Shown piece by piece: positions 8,970 to 17,350 of a DNA stretch of 64,000 nucleotides. Source of the DNA: an uncultured Clostridia bacterium (GTDB lineage Bacteria; Bacillota; Clostridia; Peptostreptococcales; Anaerovoracaceae); the NCBI GenBank assembly GCA_938034165.1, contig CALHKP010000039.1:4756-68755 (forward strand). The letters run 5' to 3'. Made by a program: the position numbers and the translations under genes. Each line of letters begins with the position of its first letter. The first letter of the stretch is position 1. A model generated the notes under the pieces. That model was not told the DNA's origin. It did not search any database and worked only from the letters and a program-made list of their open reading frames with translations.

Positions 8970-10337
8970 TTAGCCAAGCTGTATAATCTGAGTTACAAGT
9001 CTCAGAAGGAAGAGTACGAATGAAATCCACATAACTGCAGGGACTTCTTTTGTTTTTCCTGTTACTACCTTGAGTACAACCCATGCAATGATACCAAACA
9101 TGATACCGTTTGCAATTGAGTATGAGAATGGCATCATGATGATTGCAAGGAATCCGCCGAGAACATCAGCGATATCTCCGTCAAATTCCATGTTCTTAAC
9201 TGAGCTCATCATCAGAAGACCTACCCATACAAGAGCCGGAGTTGTAGCAAATCCTGGGATTGCAAGGAAGATTGGTGAGAAGAACAGTGAAATTGCAAAC
9301 AGTACAGCTGTTGTTGCAGCAGTAAGACCTGTTCTTCCTCCGTTTGCAACACCAGCACTTGATTCAACGTAGCTTGTTACAGTTGATGTACCCATACATG
9401 AACCAACAATAGTTCCGAATGCGTCTGCAAGAAGAGCGCCTTTTGCGTTTGGAAGATTTCCATCTTCGTCAAGAAGATTACCCTTAGCAGCTACACCGAT
9501 AAGTGTTCCTACTGTATCGAAAAGGTCTACGAACAGGAATGAGAATACGATGATAGCAAATTCCAGAACGTGCTGACCGATCCATCCAAAGTCAAATGCA
9601 AACATTTCAGGAGCTTTTGGAATGAAGCTTGCGCCTGAGAAGCTTGGGAACAGTGAGTACTGAGCTGCTTCGATGTCAACTACGTACCAGCCTGTTGCCT
9701 GTGCGATCATTCCAAGTACCCATGTTACCAGGATACCGATTAGAAGGTAGCCTTGAACGTTGAAGTGGTAAAGTGTTGCTACAAGTAAAAGTCCGATCAT
9801 AGCAAGTACAAACTGTGGTGTTCCAACGTGTCCCAGGTCTACAAGAGTTGCATCGCTTCCGATGATGATGCCTGCGCCTTTTAGACCAACGATTGTGATG
9901 AACAGACCGATACCTGCTGTGATACCGTATTTTAGGTTAGTAGGAACGTCGTTAACCAGCTTTTCTCTGAAGTTGCAGAATGACAGCAGAACGAAGATAA
10001 TACCTTCGCAGAGAACAGCAGCAAGTGCGATTCTCCAAGGGTCGTTGATGCCCTGCGCAATCATAGGTCCGCAAACTGAGTAAGCAAAGTATGCGTTAAG
10101 TCCCATACCTGAAGCAAGTGCTACAGGATAGTTAGCAAAGAATGCCATGAACAGTGTTGCAAGTGTTGCAGATACGGCAGTAGCTGTAAATACAGCAGCG
10201 CTGTCCATTCCTGCAGCTGAAAGAATATTAGGGTTTACAGCAAGGATGTAAACCATGGATAAGAACGTAGTAGCACCGGCGATAATTTCTGTTTTTACGT
10301 CGGTACCATGTTCTTTTAGCTTAAATAGTTTTTCCAT
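8970..10337 (-). CDS. NCS2-family purine permease (AzgA/PbuG type)
   Basis: A 455-residue polytopic membrane protein of the AzgA-like branch of nucleobase transporters, importing adenine, guanine or hypoxanthine with protons. Family markers are EIIAGATTFLSMVYI near the start, GMGLNAYFAY, DLFDTVGTLIGVA and ESSAGVANGGRTGL. I start at 10337 (MEKLFKLKEHG), 11 bases past AAGGAG, because an in-frame upstream ATG would abut that site. It heads a two-gene unit with the phosphoribosyltransferase. Confidence 0.88.
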   Translation of the reverse strand: MEKLFKLKEHGTDVKTEIIAGATTFLSMVYILAVNPNILSAAGMDSAAVFTATAVSATLATLFMAFFANYPVALASGMGLNAYFAYSVCGPMIAQGINDPWRIALAAVLCEGIIFVLLSFCNFREKLVNDVPTNLKYGITAGIGLFITIVGLKGAGIIIGSDATLVDLGHVGTPQFVLAMIGLLLVATLYHFNVQGYLLIGILVTWVLGMIAQATGWYVVDIEAAQYSLFPSFSGASFIPKAPEMFAFDFGWIGQHVLEFAIIVFSFLFVDLFDTVGTLIGVAAKGNLLDEDGNLPNAKGALLADAFGTIVGSCMGTSTVTSYVESSAGVANGGRTGLTAATTAVLFAISLFFSPIFLAIPGFATTPALVWVGLLMMSSVKNMEFDGDIADVLGGFLAIIMMPFSYSIANGIMFGIIAWVVLKVVTGKTKEVPAVMWISFVLFLLRLVTQIIQLG

Positions 10338-10459
10338 TTTGAACATTTCTCCTTTATGATTTCGTAAATAAATTGGTAACATAACAAACAAGAATAATTA
10401 TACAGGTTTTGTGGGATTTTTCAAAGACTCTGTTGATGGTTTTGTGAAAAAATATGTAC

Positions 10460-10535
10460 AAAAAACGGTAGGTTCCAAACGTTTTATTTGAAATAACGAA
10501 TATTTTTTTAAATAACGCAGATGAATGTTCGAATC
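10460..10535 (-). promoter_or_regulatory. Possible PurR-like operator region upstream of the purine permease
   Basis: On the minus strand this gap holds a direct repeat CGTTATTT spaced 19 bp apart, plus CGAAC and CGTTT boxes. One box read in the other direction fits the Bacillus PurBox pattern AWWWCCGAACWWT at 11 of 13 positions, and a second fits more poorly. Spacing differs from the usual 16-17 bases, so this is a suggestion. No purine riboswitch core is visible here. The remainder of the 10338-10637 gap is A+T-rich without a gene. Confidence 0.25.
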
Positions 10536-10574
10536 ACTGTGGCAGGTAAAATCAGGTGTCTTGTCACTTGAACG

Positions 10575-10619
10575 AAAAAAACGAACTTAGTCAAATGACA
10601 ATGCATTTTTCTAAGTTCG
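10575..10619 (-). terminator. Terminator downstream of the mntP gene
   Basis: A 9-bp perfect stem (10582-10590 with 10611-10619) is followed on the minus strand by a T-run (10575-10580), just past the stop of the manganese exporter gene. Confidence 0.8.
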
Positions 10620-10637
10620 TGATTATACCCGATTGAG

Positions 10638-11222
10638 TTATAAAAAGCTTTTCACAAATATCTGCAGTCCAATGAAGATAAGAATTATACCGCCGAGGAT
10701 TTCTGCTTTTCCGGAAAGTCTGGTTCCTGCCTTTTTTCCCATGGAAAGACCTGTGTAAGAAATAATAAAGGTTACAATTCCAATCAGAATGCAGGCAAGC
10801 AGAGCCTTGGTAAGGTTGTAATCGGAAATAGTAAAACCTACAGAAAGGGCATCTATTGATGTGGCAACTCCCTGAATCGTCAGAGCCTTAAAGTCAAGTG
10901 AGAATTTCTCGCCTGACTCCTTTGCCGGGCGGATTCCCTCATAGAACATTTTGCCGCCGATATAACCCAGCAGAATCAGTGCAATCCATGGGATGAATTT
11001 TTCGAATGCGGTAAACAGCTGTGCAACTGTTGAAACGCAAAACCATCCGGTCATGGGCATCAGAAACTGAAAGCCGCAGAAAACACCTGCTATTTTGCAC
11101 ATCTTCTGTTTTTTCATCAAAGGTTCGTTCAGTCCGTCAGCAAGGGATACGGAAAATGCGTCCATTGCCAGCCCGATTCCCAGCATGATACTTGTGGAAA
11201 AAAACGAAATTCCAAGTTCCAT
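10638..11222 (-). CDS. mntP: MntP-type manganese efflux pump
   Basis: A 194-residue membrane protein with six predicted helices in two repeated halves, each carrying the conserved acidic motif (GLAMDAFSVSL near residue 17 and TSIDALSVGF near residue 122). MntP exports excess Mn2+ in bacteria. It lies three bases after the DMT transporter gene on the same strand and ends at a terminator, so the two are co-transcribed. No yybP-ykoY manganese riboswitch was recognised ahead of the pair. Confidence 0.88.
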   Translation of the reverse strand: MELGISFFSTSIMLGIGLAMDAFSVSLADGLNEPLMKKQKMCKIAGVFCGFQFLMPMTGWFCVSTVAQLFTAFEKFIPWIALILLGYIGGKMFYEGIRPAKESGEKFSLDFKALTIQGVATSIDALSVGFTISDYNLTKALLACILIGIVTFIISYTGLSMGKKAGTRLSGKAEILGGIILIFIGLQIFVKSFL

Positions 11223-11225
11223 AAA

Positions 11226-12143
11226 TTATCCGAGTCTCTCTTCCTTGGATGGCATCTGAGCGATAATAACTGCAACAAAGATGATTATGCAGCCCAGAAT
11301 TTCTACGATTGAAAGTCTTTCGGAGAAGAATACAACACCTGCAAGAACTGCGAAAACAGATTCCAGACTCAGAATCAGTGAAGCAGAAGTAGGGTCTGCG
11401 TCCTTCTGTGCAACAACCTGAAGTGTATATGCAACACCTGAAGAAAGAACACCTGTATAAAGTATAGGTCCCCAGCAGCTGAGAATTGCATCCATCTGTG
11501 GATTTTCGAATATGAACATCAGGATGCAGTTTGCGATACCTGCAACCAGGAACTGTATGCATGACAGTTTGATTCCGTCACATTTAGGTGAGAAATGGTC
11601 GATTACCAGAATGTGACATGAGAACATGAATGCACAAAGCAGAACAAAGAAATCACCCTTTTCCAGTGTGAAACCGTTGCCTTTGCCTGCCATTGTCAGG
11701 AAGTAGAAACCTACAGCTCCGAGGCCTACGCAAAGCCAGAGGATAGGTTTTACCTTCTTGTGCAGGAACAGCCCAAGAATCGGAACGATTACAATATAAA
11801 GAGTTGTGATAAATCCTGCTTTTCCGGCATCTGTGTCGAAGTAAAGTCCGAACTGCTGAAGAGTCGAAGCAACTCCGAGGAAGAGGCCACACATAATTCC
11901 GCCAATGATTAAAGTCTTCTTTTCGGCTGCTTTTTCAATATCTGTCTTTGGAGCTTCCTGTGAGTTGTTCATCTTAGAGAAAATGATTATTACAGGAATC
12001 AGCACAAGTCCTCCGATTACGTTACGAATACCGTTGTAAGTAAAAGGCTCGAGGACAGTGCCTGCCTTCTGTGCAACGAAGGCCGATCCCCAAATGAAAG
12101 CAGTAATAAGAAGCATGATATTACTTTTCATTTTTTTGCTCAT
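11226..12143 (-). CDS. DMT-superfamily (EamA) transporter
   Basis: A 305-residue protein with ten predicted transmembrane helices in two EamA repeats (MLLITAFIWGSAFVAQK at the start; SGVAYTLQVVAQKDADPTSA in the second half). Such proteins export amino acids, metabolites or drugs; the substrate cannot be read from sequence. It is the first gene of a two-gene unit with mntP and lies divergent from the cobamide operon across a 179-base gap. The ATG is preceded by AAGGAAG. Confidence 0.82.
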   Translation of the reverse strand: MSKKMKSNIMLLITAFIWGSAFVAQKAGTVLEPFTYNGIRNVIGGLVLIPVIIIFSKMNNSQEAPKTDIEKAAEKKTLIIGGIMCGLFLGVASTLQQFGLYFDTDAGKAGFITTLYIVIVPILGLFLHKKVKPILWLCVGLGAVGFYFLTMAGKGNGFTLEKGDFFVLLCAFMFSCHILVIDHFSPKCDGIKLSCIQFLVAGIANCILMFIFENPQMDAILSCWGPILYTGVLSSGVAYTLQVVAQKDADPTSASLILSLESVFAVLAGVVFFSERLSIVEILGCIIIFVAVIIAQMPSKEERLG

Positions 12144-12249
12144 AATTTGTTACTTCCTTTATAATTTTTTAGTATCTCAATTATAATATATAAACTTGCG
12201 ACTTTACAAGGGACGAAACTTTTTTTTAAAACAAAAATATGATAAGATA

Positions 12250-12300
12250 ATTGTATTGTGTACAAGTTATGACATTTGACCCGCAGGGAGTCGGGTTTGT
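12250..12300. promoter_or_regulatory. Inverted repeats in the gap before cobT
   Basis: The 179-base gap between the divergent DMT and cobT genes holds a short palindrome (TTGTA, five bases, TACAA, near 12251-12265) and a small GC hairpin (ACCCG with CGGGT, near 12280-12297) close to the cobT ribosome binding site. Either might control the cobamide operon. A class I cobalamin riboswitch, with its long conserved B12 box, does not fit and was not seen. Confidence 0.3.
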
Positions 12301-12322
12301 AATTGCAATGAGGAGATAAGAG

Positions 12323-13459
12323 ATGGAAAATATGGAGAAAGAGTTTTTTAACTTAGTTGCGTCAATTGAGCCGGCGGACGAGGACGCAAAGGCGCAGGCG
12401 AAGCAGAGACAGGATTATCTGGCAAAGGTTCCGGGAAGCCTCGGAAGACTTGAAGATATGAGTATAAAAATCGCGGGAATCACAGGAAAACCTTACGGAA
12501 ACAGTGTGAGTAAGCAAGCTATTCTTCTGATGTGCGCAGACAATGGGGTAGTCGAAGAAGGCGTAGCATCAGCACCACAGTCAGTGACTTTGATGCAGAC
12601 AATCAACTTTACCAGACGAATTACAGGGGTAAGTTCTATGGCAGAGTATTTTGGTATTGATCTTCTTGTAACCGATGTGGGAGTCAAGATGGAAATTCCT
12701 CAGGCACTTTATACTGATAACATGCTTACTGAGGACGGACATATAACAAGAAAAATAGTCAACAGAAGGATTGCGGACGGAACAAAGAATTTTGTCAAAG
12801 AACCTGCTATGACAAGAGAGGAAACTATAAGGGCTCTGATGACCGGTATAGAAGCTGCAAAAGCAGCAAAGGACGCAGGTGCTGAGCTTATCGGTGTCGG
12901 CGAAATGGGTATCGGAAATACTACGACAGGTTCGGCTGTGCTGAGTGCTTTGACGGGAGAATCCGCAGAAGCAGTTACAGGAAGAGGCGGCGGCCTGAAC
13001 GATGAAGGTCTTCGCAAGAAACTGAAGGTTGTTGAAGAAGGCGTAAATAGATACTGTATGGCTGACCCAATCGAAAAGCTTGCGAATGTCGGAGGCTTTG
13101 ATATTGCGGCTATGGCAGGGGCTTACCTCGGCGCAGGAATTTACAAGATGCCTGTTGTAATCGACGGATTTATTTCTATTGTTGCGGCATGCGTTGCCAA
13201 GGAACTTAACCCTACAGTGACTGATTACATGTTTGCTTCTCACAAATCCTTCGAAAGAGGATACGAAATTGCAATCAGAAGAATGGGTCTTAAGCCTATG
13301 TTTGAACTTGATATGAGACTGGGTGAGGCAAGCGGATGCCCGATTGCTTTCAAGACTATCGAGGCGGCATGTGCGGCTATGAATCACATGAAAACACTGG
13401 AAGAGGCATCCATTGATGCGGGTTATCTTGAAGAAATAAGAGAGGAAAATCTTTTCTAA
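12323..13459 (+). CDS. cobT: Nicotinate-nucleotide--dimethylbenzimidazole phosphoribosyltransferase
   Basis: A 378-residue cytosolic enzyme that transfers the ribose phosphate of nicotinate mononucleotide onto the lower-ligand base to make alpha-ribazole phosphate. Markers are DNGVVEEGVASAPQ near residue 73, the nucleotide loop GEMGIGNTTTGSA near 193-205 and the catalytic-loop region DMRLGEASG near 331-339. It starts behind GAGGAG and its stop overlaps the start of cobU by one base (TAATG). It leads a five-gene cobamide unit. Confidence 0.95.
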   Translation: MENMEKEFFNLVASIEPADEDAKAQAKQRQDYLAKVPGSLGRLEDMSIKIAGITGKPYGNSVSKQAILLMCADNGVVEEGVASAPQSVTLMQTINFTRRITGVSSMAEYFGIDLLVTDVGVKMEIPQALYTDNMLTEDGHITRKIVNRRIADGTKNFVKEPAMTREETIRALMTGIEAAKAAKDAGAELIGVGEMGIGNTTTGSAVLSALTGESAEAVTGRGGGLNDEGLRKKLKVVEEGVNRYCMADPIEKLANVGGFDIAAMAGAYLGAGIYKMPVVIDGFISIVAACVAKELNPTVTDYMFASHKSFERGYEIAIRRMGLKPMFELDMRLGEASGCPIAFKTIEAACAAMNHMKTLEEASIDAGYLEEIREENLF

Positions 13460-13998
13460 TGAATATTTTTATCAGTGGCGGTGCAAAGAACGGAAAGTCA
13501 ATGTACGCTCAGCATCTGGCAAAGCAGATGGCGGAAGGCGGCAGGAAGCTTTACTATATTGCTACCATGGACCCTGTTGACGAGGAAGACGAAATCAGAA
13601 TCCAAAGACACATAGAAGACAGGGAAGGCTGGGGTTTTGAAACTATAGAGCAACCTACAGATATGGGAAAAATCTACGAAAAAGACATAGAACTTGACGG
13701 AGCGTTTTTGTTTGACAGCGTTACGGCGATTTTGTCAAATGAAATGTTCAAACGAGACGGAAGTGTTGACCTTGAGGCATACAAAAAAGTGGCAAAGGAC
13801 CTGGTGGAATTTGCGCATAATACGGGAAATACGGTATTTGTTTCTGACTATATCTATTCGGATGCCGCAAGATTTGACGAACTGACGGAAAAATACAGGG
13901 AGTCCCTTGCTTATATCGACAGGCAGCTTTGCGATGTTTGCGATGCTGTGGTTGAAGTGGCATACGGAACGATGATTGTACATAAGGGGAATTTATGA
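13459..13998 (+). CDS. cobU: Adenosylcobinamide kinase/guanylyltransferase (CobU)
   Basis: A 179-residue nucleotide-binding protein that phosphorylates adenosylcobinamide and then loads GMP. The P-loop GGAKNGKS is at residues 7-14, followed by YIATMDPVDEEDEIRIQRH, the CobU region that holds the guanylylated histidine (H in the RIQRH segment). Its C-terminus differs from classical CobU: it lacks the GxVP...R...AADEV block, which instead appears in the short gene at 14805. It overlaps cobT by one base and cobS by four. Confidence 0.85.
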   Translation: MNIFISGGAKNGKSMYAQHLAKQMAEGGRKLYYIATMDPVDEEDEIRIQRHIEDREGWGFETIEQPTDMGKIYEKDIELDGAFLFDSVTAILSNEMFKRDGSVDLEAYKKVAKDLVEFAHNTGNTVFVSDYIYSDAARFDELTEKYRESLAYIDRQLCDVCDAVVEVAYGTMIVHKGNL

Positions 13999-14783
13999 GA
14001 AATTTTGTAATAGGTTTTTTTATGGCGTGGGGTAATTTTCTTACGATTCCATGCCCTTACAAACGCTGGGACTCAAGTCTCAAAAATGTGATGCTGGCTT
14101 TTCTGCCTTCGGTGGGAGCCGTTCTCGGGCTGGTGTGGATTATGGCGGGCTCACTTTTGTATATGGTGAAAGCACCGCTTTATATTGCGGCTTTTGTAAT
14201 GGTTTTTCTGTTGTTTTTCCTTTGCGGGTTTATGCACATGGATGGATTTATGGATTGCAATGATGCGATTCTTTCAAGACGTTCCCTTGAGGACAGACAA
14301 AGAATCCTCAAGGATTCAACAGTTGGAGCTTTTGCTGTTGTTACTTTAGCTTTCCTGGTGGTGGGTTGGTATGCGGTTATGAGAACTTACCTTTCGGAGA
14401 TTGTGAGCCTCTCGGATATTTTCGTGATGGGGCTGGTTCCGGTAATGAGCAGAGGCATAGCTGCTTTGTTCGTGCTAGGGATAAGGCCTATGGGAACAAG
14501 CCAGTATGCAGAAAACTATGACAACCGGGGAAAAGGCAAGTTCTTTGGGGCTGTGATTGTACAGCTTGCAGTTTATATTACGGTGTTTGCGCTGGTTACA
14601 GGGTTGTTCTTGCAGGTGTGTGTGATTGCGGCTGTGGTTGCGGTGTGCGAATGCATTGCTTGTGGCTACGGGGTCAGAAATCTTGGCGGTATGAGCGGAG
14701 ATATAGCAGGATATTCCATCTGTCTGGGAGAGTTTTTCGGCATGATGGGGCTTGCTGTTTTCTGCGGATATATGTTTATGTAA
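13995..14783 (+). CDS. cobS: Adenosylcobinamide-GDP ribazoletransferase (cobalamin synthase)
   Basis: A 262-residue integral membrane enzyme that joins adenosylcobinamide-GDP to alpha-ribazole or its phosphate. The acidic metal motif HMDGFMDCNDAILSRRS at about residues 77-93 matches the family's HxDGxxDxxDxxxxRRS pattern, with Cys-Asn in place of the more common residues. Six or more hydrophobic helices follow. The start codon overlaps the cobU stop by four bases (ATGA), so translation is coupled. Confidence 0.92.
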   Translation: MRNFVIGFFMAWGNFLTIPCPYKRWDSSLKNVMLAFLPSVGAVLGLVWIMAGSLLYMVKAPLYIAAFVMVFLLFFLCGFMHMDGFMDCNDAILSRRSLEDRQRILKDSTVGAFAVVTLAFLVVGWYAVMRTYLSEIVSLSDIFVMGLVPVMSRGIAALFVLGIRPMGTSQYAENYDNRGKGKFFGAVIVQLAVYITVFALVTGLFLQVCVIAAVVAVCECIACGYGVRNLGGMSGDIAGYSICLGEFFGMMGLAVFCGYMFM

Positions 14784-14804
14784 TTTGATGATTCGGAGAG
14801 TTTT

Positions 14805-15185
14805 ATGGTTTTTATTTTTGGCGGTGCTTATCAGGGTAAACTGGATTTTGCTTTGGAAAAATTCGGCTTTGATGAGAAGTATGTGTGCAGATGCACAGAA
14901 AATGACAGAGAGATTGACTTTGATAAGAAGGTTATATATGATTTGCAGGAATTTACTTTTGGCTGCATAAAACGAGGCGAGGAGCCGAAGGCCTATCTGA
15001 CTGCTCACATGGAGGAGCTTGGGGAAAAAGTGATTATTTGCACGGATGTGTCTCAGGGCGTGGTTCCAATTGACAGATACGAGCGCGCATGGAGAGAGGA
15101 AAACGGCAGATGCATGAACCTGATAGCCGGTGTTTCGGATGAGGTTTACAGGGTATTTTGCGGTATAGGAAGTAAGGTGAAGTAA
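14805..15185 (+). CDS. Short CobU-like protein (126 aa)
   Basis: A compact relative of CobU. The N-terminus has a degenerate P-loop GGAYQGKL (residues 6-13, Leu replacing Ser/Thr) and the second half has the CobU tail pattern: GVVPIDRYERAWREENGR, then AGVSDEVYRVFCGIGSKVK. It lacks the middle third that carries the guanylylated histidine. It may be an accessory subunit that supplies the C-terminal part missing from the CobU at 13459, or a specialised kinase. It begins 21 bases after cobS and its stop overlaps the start of the phosphatase gene (TAATG). Confidence 0.7.
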   Translation: MVFIFGGAYQGKLDFALEKFGFDEKYVCRCTENDREIDFDKKVIYDLQEFTFGCIKRGEEPKAYLTAHMEELGEKVIICTDVSQGVVPIDRYERAWREENGRCMNLIAGVSDEVYRVFCGIGSKVK

Positions 15186-15856
15186 TGGTATCTAAAATAC
15201 ATTTTATACGACATGGAATTACGGAAGGTAATAAGAATAAGTGGTTTTATGGTGCAGCGGATCTAAACCTGACTGATGAGGGCCGCGAGAAGCTCATCAG
15301 GTTTAGAAATGACGGGATTTATCCTGTGATTCCGCCTCATGGCATGTTCTACACAACAGGTCTTGTGCGAACAGAGGAAACCTTAAAAATCATATACGGT
15401 GATGTTCCGCACAGAGCAATATCCAAGCTTCAGGAAATGAATTTCGGTGAATATGAATGTAAGAGTTTTGAGGAGCTGAAGGATGACGGAACATTTCTTG
15501 AGTGGGGATATGATGAGACGGGGGACGTGTGTCTTCCGGGTGCTGAATCAAAGAATCAGTTTAACAGAAGAATTTCCGAAGGACTCAGGGAATTGGAAGG
15601 CTTTCACCACAGGGAAAGCCTACATCTTCGACACCAGCACAAAGACGCCGTAAGTGTGATGATATGTCACGGAGGCGTCATCTCAGCGATTATGAATGAG
15701 CTCTTTCCAGACCAGCCGGAATACTCAACTCTCTGGGACTGGATGCCGAGTCCCGGATACGGATACACTGTAACTTTTGCAGACGGAGCGCCGCAAAAGT
15801 GGGAAGATATAACAGATGGAGCGGCGGAAGGAAAGAGCTTCGAATCAAGGATGTAA
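15185..15856 (+). CDS. cobC: Histidine-phosphatase family protein, probable alpha-ribazole phosphatase
   Basis: A 223-residue branch-1 histidine phosphatase with the phosphohistidine motif IHFIRHGITEGN near residues 5-16 and the second conserved histidine in MICHGGVISAIM near 159-170. In this operon the expected role is to remove phosphate from alpha-ribazole phosphate or adenosylcobalamin phosphate, the CobC step. The family is broad, so the assignment rests mainly on its place as last gene of the cobamide unit. The start overlaps the previous stop. Confidence 0.75.
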   Translation: MVSKIHFIRHGITEGNKNKWFYGAADLNLTDEGREKLIRFRNDGIYPVIPPHGMFYTTGLVRTEETLKIIYGDVPHRAISKLQEMNFGEYECKSFEELKDDGTFLEWGYDETGDVCLPGAESKNQFNRRISEGLRELEGFHHRESLHLRHQHKDAVSVMICHGGVISAIMNELFPDQPEYSTLWDWMPSPGYGYTVTFADGAPQKWEDITDGAAEGKSFESRM

Positions 15857-15906
15857 AATATACTATTGGAATATGCACCGGTTTCGACTGATTCTTGATC
15901 AATAGT

Positions 15907-15955
15907 GGTCGACGAAGTGGGGTCGAAAGCATATCGAGGTCGGCAGCTGTCGACC
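15907..15955. repeat. Intergenic inverted repeat with GTCGA boxes
   Basis: Between cobC and birA the arms GGTCGAC (15907-15913) and GTCGACC (15949-15955) are perfect reverse complements, with further GGTCGA copies inside. The stretch just upstream (near 15862-15874) shares a 13-base stretch, in reverse orientation, with the repeat region at the window's end (near 63674). No coding content. Confidence 0.4.
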
Positions 15956-15965
15956 AAATATGACT

Positions 15966-16002
15966 AAAAAAGGGCTGCGATTTGCAGCCCTTTTAGAATG
16001 TC
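15966..16002. terminator. Bidirectional terminator, copy 2 of a repeated 37-bp block
   Basis: Stem 15972-15978 with 15984-15990 lies between convergent cobC and birA. It is identical over 37 bases to 8299-8335, including bases outside the stem. Confidence 0.8.
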
Positions 16003-16006
16003 ATTT

Positions 16007-16996
16007 TTAGTCCATGCGTATTGAAATTTCACCGGTTGTAAGGGGTTCCATTTTGTGGATGTGAGGCCCTTCGAGGTATTCGATTATCAGGGCGCCGTTG
16101 TCGTCGATGTCGATTGCTCTTGCTGAAACCGCGGTGTCGGTTGCGAGACGGTGAACTTTTATGTTTTTGCCAAGTACGAAACATCTTTTGCGGTATTCAT
16201 TCAGGAATTCTTTGTTTGTGAATGTTTCGATCAGGTCTATGAGCTCGTTTACGAGGCATGCTGCGAGGCGGCTTCTGGAGAAGGAGCCCGGAGTGTCGGA
16301 AACTGAACCTGCGATATGAGAAAGCTCTTCGGGGAAGCTTCCGGGGAAGCAGTTGATTCCGATGCCGATTATGATGCTGTCAATGGTTCCTGTTTCGAAA
16401 TTGGACTGGGCTTCTGTGAGGATGCCGCAGATTTTTTTTTCGTTGTAAAAAACGTCGTTAACCCACTTAATCTTTGGGGAAATTCCGCAGACCTTTTCAA
16501 GGCTTCTGCATGTGGCAACGGCTGCAGCCATTGTGATGAACAAGGCTTTGTCAATCTCAAAGTCAGGTTTAAGTGCAAGGGAAAGGTAGATTCCGCTTCC
16601 CGATGGCGATGCAAAGCTTCTACCAAGTCTGCCTCTGCCTTCGCTTTGGCAGTCTGCGATTACGCAAATTGGTGGGTTTTCGGGGTCTCCTATGTGACCG
16701 GGGTTCAGAGTTTTTGCGTAGGTATTTGTGGAATCTATGGTTTCGAAAAGCATAACCTTGCAGGGTTTGGTTATAAGGTCGGAGATGACTGATTTTGAAA
16801 GCACATCAGCATCGTCCATCAGAATATATCCGAGACCGGGTTTGCTCTGAATTCTGTATCCTGATTTTCTCAGTGAGGAAATCGCCTTGCTTATGGCAGC
16901 TCTGGAAATTCCGAGTGTGTCTGCAACATGCTGGCCGGAAACGTAGTTACCGCGATTTGAACTGAGAAGATCCAATAAATCTGTTTTTGTGGACAT
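16007..16996 (-). CDS. birA: Biotin--protein ligase with N-terminal repressor domain (BirA)
   Basis: A 329-residue bifunctional protein. Residues 1-60 form a winged helix-turn-helix (GQHVADTLGISRAAISKAIS), then a biotin-binding core with GRGRLGRSFASPSGSG and KWVNDVFYNEKKICGI, and a C-terminal SH3-like cap. It makes biotinyl-AMP, attaches biotin to carboxylases, and in this HTH-bearing class also represses biotin genes. No biotin operon is in the window. The start is the ATG behind GGAGGCAG. Confidence 0.93.
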   Translation of the reverse strand: MSTKTDLLDLLSSNRGNYVSGQHVADTLGISRAAISKAISSLRKSGYRIQSKPGLGYILMDDADVLSKSVISDLITKPCKVMLFETIDSTNTYAKTLNPGHIGDPENPPICVIADCQSEGRGRLGRSFASPSGSGIYLSLALKPDFEIDKALFITMAAAVATCRSLEKVCGISPKIKWVNDVFYNEKKICGILTEAQSNFETGTIDSIIIGIGINCFPGSFPEELSHIAGSVSDTPGSFSRSRLAACLVNELIDLIETFTNKEFLNEYRKRCFVLGKNIKVHRLATDTAVSARAIDIDDNGALIIEYLEGPHIHKMEPLTTGEISIRMD

Positions 16997-17039
16997 GACT
17001 CTGCCTCCTTGGTTTGAGTTTGTATATATCTGATATTAT

Positions 17040-17298
17040 ACAGTGTATGGAGAAGGTGTGCAATCATGGGATTTCGGAGGCTCAAGCCGAATGGACTGCT
17101 CGGTTTTCTGCCCGCTGCGGACGGAGGTGTGCCTGGGTGTTGGTGTGTCGGCCGGCCTGCGGGCAACTGTGTGGGTTTGAACTTTGGCCGTGGCTTAGTG
17201 CGAGTGCCGGATTAAGGTTGCTGCCGGCGGCGGGAGCCGGGGATTGTAAAATTTGGGTGAAATCATTGAAAATACTACTTCTAAGCCTTTTATTTATT
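17040..17298. other. G+C-rich non-coding islet between birA and the CNNM gene
   Basis: The 354-base gap 16997-17350 contains a stretch (about 17090-17250) far richer in G and C than its flanks, dense in GCCGG/CCGGC boxes that could pair with each other. Open frames across it have unnatural composition (Cys, Trp and Ala-Gly runs) and no ribosome binding sites, so I call no gene. Composition resembles the repeat tract at 63304-63490. Confidence 0.4.
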
Positions 17299-17301
17299 TT
17301 T

Positions 17302-17331
17302 TTGATATGGTAAAATATAATGTCGGATAAT
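17302..17331 (+). promoter_or_regulatory. Probable promoter of the CNNM-secA run
   Basis: TTGATA (17302-17307) and GATAAT (17326-17331) are 18 bp apart, about 20 bases ahead of the CNNM start codon. An alternative -10, TATAAT, overlaps the spacer. Confidence 0.45.
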
Positions 17332-17350
17332 ATTGATTTGGAGGTTAAAA

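Noticed and set aside
10338..10637. Purine riboswitch ahead of the permease
   Set aside because: The conserved three-way-junction core bases were not found on the minus strand.
12180..12322. Cobalamin riboswitch ahead of cobT
   Set aside because: The gap is too short and lacks the conserved B12 box; only small inverted repeats are present.
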